DNA of 64,000 bases, taken from contig OZ250180.1 in NCBI GenBank assembly GCA_965238215.1, positions 2,418,001 through 2,482,000 on the forward strand. Reading direction: 5' to 3'. The stretch is from JAPULR01 sp965238215 (GTDB lineage: Bacteria > Chloroflexota > Dehalococcoidia > Lucifugimonadales > GCA-2712585). Position numbers and translations under genes: made by a program. A model generated the notes under the pieces. That model saw only the letters and a list, made by a program, of their open reading frames with translations. It made no database searches and was not told the DNA's origin. Shown here piece by piece: positions 60,248 to 64,000 of the stretch (position 1 is the stretch's first letter; every line of letters begins with the position of its first letter).

Positions 60248-61489
60248 TCATTTGTCCGACTTCTTTAAGTTGCAGTTGGGACAAAGCAACTGTCCATTAG
60301 CTACAGTAGTACGCCCCCCCTTGCTATAGGGTTTAATGTGGTCTGCATGAAAGTTATCCCATTGGCAGATCTGTTCACAATCAGGATTTCCGGCAGGGTT
60401 GAGACACTTTCCGCTAGTCTTCCGAAATATTGCGGCTCTTTGGTCGTAGGTGAATTGACTCTTGTCGTCTAGCAAGATCAGATCGGGGATGTCTTGAAGC
60501 ATGTCCGAAGTCAAAATTTCTTGTCTTTGCCTCTGTGAAGTCAGATTAGCAGTTTGCTGTAGTATTGCCAATTGATAGTCGACCATTCTCTCGTCTCTTT
60601 CATCTTCCGCTTTGTCCTCTTCAGCCTTTCGACGATTTTCGAATCCAATAAACCATTCACCGAACGCCTTGGCTCTTGTTGAAATTGCGTATTTCACTAG
60701 GGCCCCGGATGCAACAGTGTATAGTGAAAGTAAGTTTACCTTAGTGAGTTCTGGCGATTTCGTTGGAAAAGCCTTTGACAGAAATGTCATGACTCTCTTT
60801 AGCTTTTTTGCTTCTTTAGACGTTTTCGAAAACGCCTTATTATTTTCGTACATTGTCTTTAGTTGCTGGTGCCTAACAGAGGTAGGACCTCCATTTAGCT
60901 CAATACGCATCATCTGCGCCACAACTTCCGCGTGAGAATATCTCCCATCTTGAAATGGAACCGAATTCTTCATCAACTTATTGGAAGCCGCCACATCTCT
61001 TATGAAGTCTCTCATATTGCCGGAGATGGCGTTTCTCTTTTCTGCGGAATTCAAGGGCAACCCATTCTGCAACCTAAGAAACATGTCTTCCACATCGTCA
61101 TCATTCGCATTCTCGACAATGACAACATCAAGCACATAGGAGTCTAGTTGGTCGGAAAGATCTTCGTGCAGCTCTTCATAGGACTTGCCCGAAATATCAT
61201 AATCATTCACCTTATTCGACTCACTTGAGAGAGAATATTCAATACCTAAAAAACTCCATATCGCCCTTAGCCTCTGCTGCCCGTCTAAGATTTCCCATTC
61301 ATAATCTTTATCTTCAACCTTCCTGAGGTAAATCTTAGGAATGTCAAACCCCCTCAGTATTGAATCAATAAATAGTTGTTGAGCACTCAAGGACCATACA
61401 GGGCCGCGTTGGTAAGGCGGCTTTGGGTCGATTCTCTTTCTTCTCTTGTTTGCGCTGAAAATTGGCCAGGGAACTGTACGAATATCCAT
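60248..61489 (-). CDS. DUF262 protein with C-terminal HNH endonuclease
   Basis: 413 residues. N-terminal DUF262 domain: YQRGPVWSLSAQQLFIDSIL, DGQQRLRAIWSFLG (69-82) and FLRLQNGLPLNSAEKRNAI. The C-terminal HNH motif with zinc cysteines is CLNPAG (362), HADHIKPYSKGG (381) and NGQLLCPNCN (398-407). DUF262 proteins belong to GmrSD-type modification-dependent restriction and other defence systems; this one is a single polypeptide without a partner gene. The gene is AT-rich and codon use differs from its neighbours, suggesting horizontal gain. A solitary defence nuclease is the best guess. Confidence 0.85.
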   Translation of the reverse strand: MDIRTVPWPIFSANKRRKRIDPKPPYQRGPVWSLSAQQLFIDSILRGFDIPKIYLRKVEDKDYEWEILDGQQRLRAIWSFLGIEYSLSSESNKVNDYDISGKSYEELHEDLSDQLDSYVLDVVIVENANDDDVEDMFLRLQNGLPLNSAEKRNAISGNMRDFIRDVAASNKLMKNSVPFQDGRYSHAEVVAQMMRIELNGGPTSVRHQQLKTMYENNKAFSKTSKEAKKLKRVMTFLSKAFPTKSPELTKVNLLSLYTVASGALVKYAISTRAKAFGEWFIGFENRRKAEEDKAEDERDERMVDYQLAILQQTANLTSQRQRQEILTSDMLQDIPDLILLDDKSQFTYDQRAAIFRKTSGKCLNPAGNPDCEQICQWDNFHADHIKPYSKGGRTTVANGQLLCPNCNLKKSDK

Positions 61490-61635
61490 TTTCTTCTCCC
61501 CTTGAGCTGAGATGTGAAACGGTTACGAGAACTCCAAATGAAGGTACTAAGATAGTCGCCACATTTAATCAAGGACACACAAAGCAGGTTTAACTGGCAC
61601 ACAGCAGATTGTCAAGTTCGTGCGGACTTTGTTAT

Positions 61636-62448
61636 TTATGACTGGCAGTTGGGGCAGTGGTACGTGCCTCTGCCTCTAACAATCAGCCGTTGAACGGGCT
61701 GGCCGCACTTTGTGCAGGGTGCGCCGGCTTTTCTGGGCACCTTGAGGGTTCCCAGTGCTTCAGCCGATTCCGTTGGAGGGCCGCCCTTAGACACCACACT
61801 TACGAGCTTTTCTATTGCCTGGGTGAGGATTTCAACGGTTGCCCGGTGCACCAACGCCCCTTGCTTGGGAGTCAAGCTGCCTCCAGGGGTCAGCGGGTAA
61901 ACGGCGGCGTCGAAGAGAATCTCGTCGGCGTAGATATTCCCGATGCCGGCTATCACCGACTGCTCGCAGAGAAGGGCTTTGATGGGCGCCTTCCGGCGTT
62001 CCAGCCGCTGCATGAGAACGTCCGGGGTGAATGAAGCGTCCAGGGGTTCCGGTCCCAGACCCTTGACGATGGTAGTCTCGTCGTCAACCAGCTGCACGGT
62101 GCCCAGCTTTCGTGGGTCGACGAATAGAAGGTGCCAGTCGTCGTCCAGAGGGAAGAAGTTACGCGTCATGGGATGCCGGGGAGTGGAAGAGCGCTCCAAG
62201 AGCAGCGAACCCGTCATTCGCATGTGGAACATCAGGCTTTGGCCGTCGTCCAGCCTCAGTATGAGGTACTTACCACGACGTCCTATGTCATCGATGCGCT
62301 TGTGGAGGATGCCCAAGACCAAGTCTTCCAGGGATGAACCCCGAACGGCCCGGGGCCAATCCAGGACGGCGCCGGTGAACTTTCGTCCCACCAGCCCGCG
62401 ACCCAGCAGATAGCCGCGCATGGCCTCTACGTCCGGCAGTTCAGGCAT
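61636..62448 (-). CDS. mutM: Formamidopyrimidine-DNA glycosylase
   Basis: 270 residues. It starts MPELPDVEAM (catalytic Pro2, Glu3). The K of GRRGKYLIL (about 57-63), the H2TH region GIGNIYADEILFDAAVYPL, and the zinc finger CTKCGQPVQRLIVRGRG then HCPNC (last 30 residues) are all in place. It excises oxidised purines such as 8-oxoguanine. It follows polA by ten bases, a common arrangement. Confidence 0.95.
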   Translation of the reverse strand: MPELPDVEAMRGYLLGRGLVGRKFTGAVLDWPRAVRGSSLEDLVLGILHKRIDDIGRRGKYLILRLDDGQSLMFHMRMTGSLLLERSSTPRHPMTRNFFPLDDDWHLLFVDPRKLGTVQLVDDETTIVKGLGPEPLDASFTPDVLMQRLERRKAPIKALLCEQSVIAGIGNIYADEILFDAAVYPLTPGGSLTPKQGALVHRATVEILTQAIEKLVSVVSKGGPPTESAEALGTLKVPRKAGAPCTKCGQPVQRLIVRGRGTYHCPNCQS

Positions 62449-62457
62449 AGGTCAATT

Positions 62458-64000
62458 CTACTCCATATCGCCCCAGGTGTGGCCTGCCTTGGTATCCACC
62501 TTAAGCGGCACGGTCATCTCGGCGTATCCCTCCAAGGCGCTGGGCATTTCCTCGTGCACTATGTCTTCTAGGGTCTCCAGCTGGTCTTCCGACGTCTCAA
62601 AGACCAGTTCGTCGTGCACCTGCAAGAGCATCCTGGCCTGCAAGTGGGAGTCTTCCAGCCGGCGATGCACCCGAATCATCGCCAGCTTCATTATGTCCGC
62701 TGCGGTCCCCTGCACGGGCATGTTTATGGCCATGCGCTCCCCGGCCTGACGCACGACGTGGTTGGTGGCCTGCACCTCCGGTATGTACCTCCGATGGCCG
62801 AGCAGCGTCTCCACGTAACCGAGGGCTTTCACTCGCTCTTTTACGCCATCCAAATAGCCCTGAATGCCCGGGTATTTGTCGAAATAGGTTTGAATGAATT
62901 TCCGACCCTCGTCGGGTGAGAACTCCGTCTGTTGAGATATGCCAAAGGCGGACAGGCCGTAGATGACGCCGAAGTTGAGCACCTTGGCGATGCGGCGATG
63001 GTCCGAGGTCACCTCATCCATAGGGACTTCAAACATCATTGAGGCGGTGGCGGTGTGGATGTCCTCGCCCTTAAGGAAGGCCTCTATCAACGCCTCGTCC
63101 TGGGACAGGTGGGCCAGAACGCGAAGCTCAATCTGCGAATAGTCCGCGGCGAATAGAAGCCAAGGTTCGCCGTTCATACGGGATGCTCGGAAGGCCTTGC
63201 GCACCTGACGTCCCAACTCGGTGCGGATGGGGATGTTCTGAAGGTTGGGGTCGTTGCTGGAGATGCGCCCCGTGGCCGAACCGGCCTGGTTGTAGCTGGT
63301 ATGGATGCGGTTTGTCCTGGGATTGATCAGGGCGGGAAGGGAGTCGACGTAGGTGGACTTCAGCTTGGACAGTTGTCGGTAGTCCAAGACCTTCTGTATC
63401 ATCGGGTGAGCACCCTTGAGGGCTTCCAGCGAGTTGGCGTCGGTGGAATAGCCTGTCTTGGTGCGCTTGGTCTTGGGCAGCCCCTGTTCCTCGAAGAGTA
63501 CCTGACCGAGCTGCCGGGGCGAGTTTATCTTGAAGATGTGGCCCACGTCCTCGTAGATGGCGGTCTCCAACTCGGCAATCTTTATGCCGAGGTCCTTGGA
63601 CATCTCTTGCAGGCTTCCGCCGTCCAGGGTAATGCCGTTGCGCTGCATCCGGACCAGCACTTCAATTAGGGGCATCTCCATGTTCTCAAAGATGCCCCAG
63701 AAGCCGTTGTCCCGAAGCCGCTTCTCCAAAATGGGACGGAGCCGGCCGGTGTAGTCGGCGTCGGCGCAGGCGTAAGGGACCACGTCGTCGATAGGAACCT
63801 GGTCCATGCTTATCTGTTTTCGACCCGTACCGATGAGGGCTTTGATGGGCATCATCTCATAATGCAGAATGTCCAGAGCCAGGTTCTTCAATCCAATGGC
63901 CTTGATGCCCAGTAGGTAAGCGGCCATCATGGTGTCGCAGGCCATGCCTCGAACCTGAATGCCGTAATTCCCCAGGGCGGTCACGTCGTAGTTAAGATTG
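62458..64000 (-). CDS. polA: DNA polymerase I, C-terminal part (5' end outside window)
   Basis: The frame is open to the window's right edge (last full codon 63997-63999); GTG 63984 is internal. The visible part holds most of the 3'-5' exonuclease-like region (YACADADYTGRL) and the polymerase domain. Motif A is LLFAADYSQIELRVLAHL; motif B (O-helix) is RRIAKVLNFGVIYGLSAFG; motif C is MLLQVHDELVFE. TATGRISSNDPNLQN-type template contacts are seen (GRISSNDPNLQNIPIRT). It works in repair and Okazaki-fragment processing; mutM follows immediately. Confidence 0.96.
   Translation of the reverse strand, partial: NLNYDVTALGNYGIQVRGMACDTMMAAYLLGIKAIGLKNLALDILHYEMMPIKALIGTGRKQISMDQVPIDDVVPYACADADYTGRLRPILEKRLRDNGFWGIFENMEMPLIEVLVRMQRNGITLDGGSLQEMSKDLGIKIAELETAIYEDVGHIFKINSPRQLGQVLFEEQGLPKTKRTKTGYSTDANSLEALKGAHPMIQKVLDYRQLSKLKSTYVDSLPALINPRTNRIHTSYNQAGSATGRISSNDPNLQNIPIRTELGRQVRKAFRASRMNGEPWLLFAADYSQIELRVLAHLSQDEALIEAFLKGEDIHTATASMMFEVPMDEVTSDHRRIAKVLNFGVIYGLSAFGISQQTEFSPDEGRKFIQTYFDKYPGIQGYLDGVKERVKALGYVETLLGHRRYIPEVQATNHVVRQAGERMAINMPVQGTAADIMKLAMIRVHRRLEDSHLQARMLLQVHDELVFETSEDQLETLEDIVHEEMPSALEGYAEMTVPLKVDTKAGHTWGDME

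Overview
The window is a 64 kb chromosomal segment of a GC-rich bacterium, coding on both strands at high density with many tightly packed or overlapping operons. The gene content suggests a Chloroflexota lineage, possibly Dehalococcoidia or SAR202-like. The hints are a DapL-type lysine pathway, an archaeal-type (ApgM) phosphoglycerate mutase next to pgk and tpiA, a TreT-type glycosyltransferase, a reductive-dehalogenase-like Fe-S protein, UPF0182, several SDRs, and intergenic repeats with the core gattcttc...tcagaatgaca. This placement is inference from family composition; no rRNA or tRNA gene was found to confirm it.

Layout. 1-977 is the 3' end of ileS. A long minus-strand block (13.7 to 1 kb) carries a Sua5/TsaC-like gene, a divergent polyprenyl-synthase-like gene, pgk, apgM, a 3 x 92 bp tandem repeat, tpiA, miaA, dapF, a small coiled-coil/TM protein, dapL, hflX, rph and an HtrA lipoprotein protease. 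A plus-strand purine block (13.8-21.4 kb) follows: guaA, purD, purE, a HAD phosphatase, purB, purC, a DUF3105 protein and purS. Next is a minus-strand histidine block (22.4-28.7 kb): a HisZ/HisS-like gene, hisG, a zinc phospholipase-like gene, hisD, hisC and hisB. It is flanked upstream by two SDRs (one without catalytic residues), birA, a cupin, mgtE and an epimerase.

34.5-38.3 kb holds yvcK, glmS and a Dpm-like glycosyltransferase (UDP-GlcNAc supply and its control). 38.3-47.5 kb holds small membrane proteins, UPF0182, a polysaccharide deacetylase, proS and a DUF1800 gene. 47.6-52.8 kb holds an NHL-repeat gene, a strong terminator, an ECF sigma factor with its anti-sigma factor, a SirB1-like protein and TreT. 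53-64 kb is more accessory. It has a reductive-dehalogenase-like protein without a Tat signal or membrane anchor gene; a small AT-richer module of a 41-residue proline-rich peptide, a SLATT-like 2TM protein and a Trp-rich NHLP/Nif11-like peptide; a ThDP enzyme; SppA; MazG; DUF1461; an FmdB zinc ribbon; an AT-rich solitary DUF262-HNH nuclease gene; mutM; and the 3' part of polA.

The most interesting material is the proline-rich peptide/2TM/Trp-rich peptide module (54.4-55.4 kb), the solitary DUF262-HNH gene, the orphan RdhA-like protein, several enzymes that have lost family-defining residues (an SDR, the polyprenyl synthase, PurE), and three families of short palindromic intergenic repeats. 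All functions come from reading the sequence and recalled family motifs; no database search was run.
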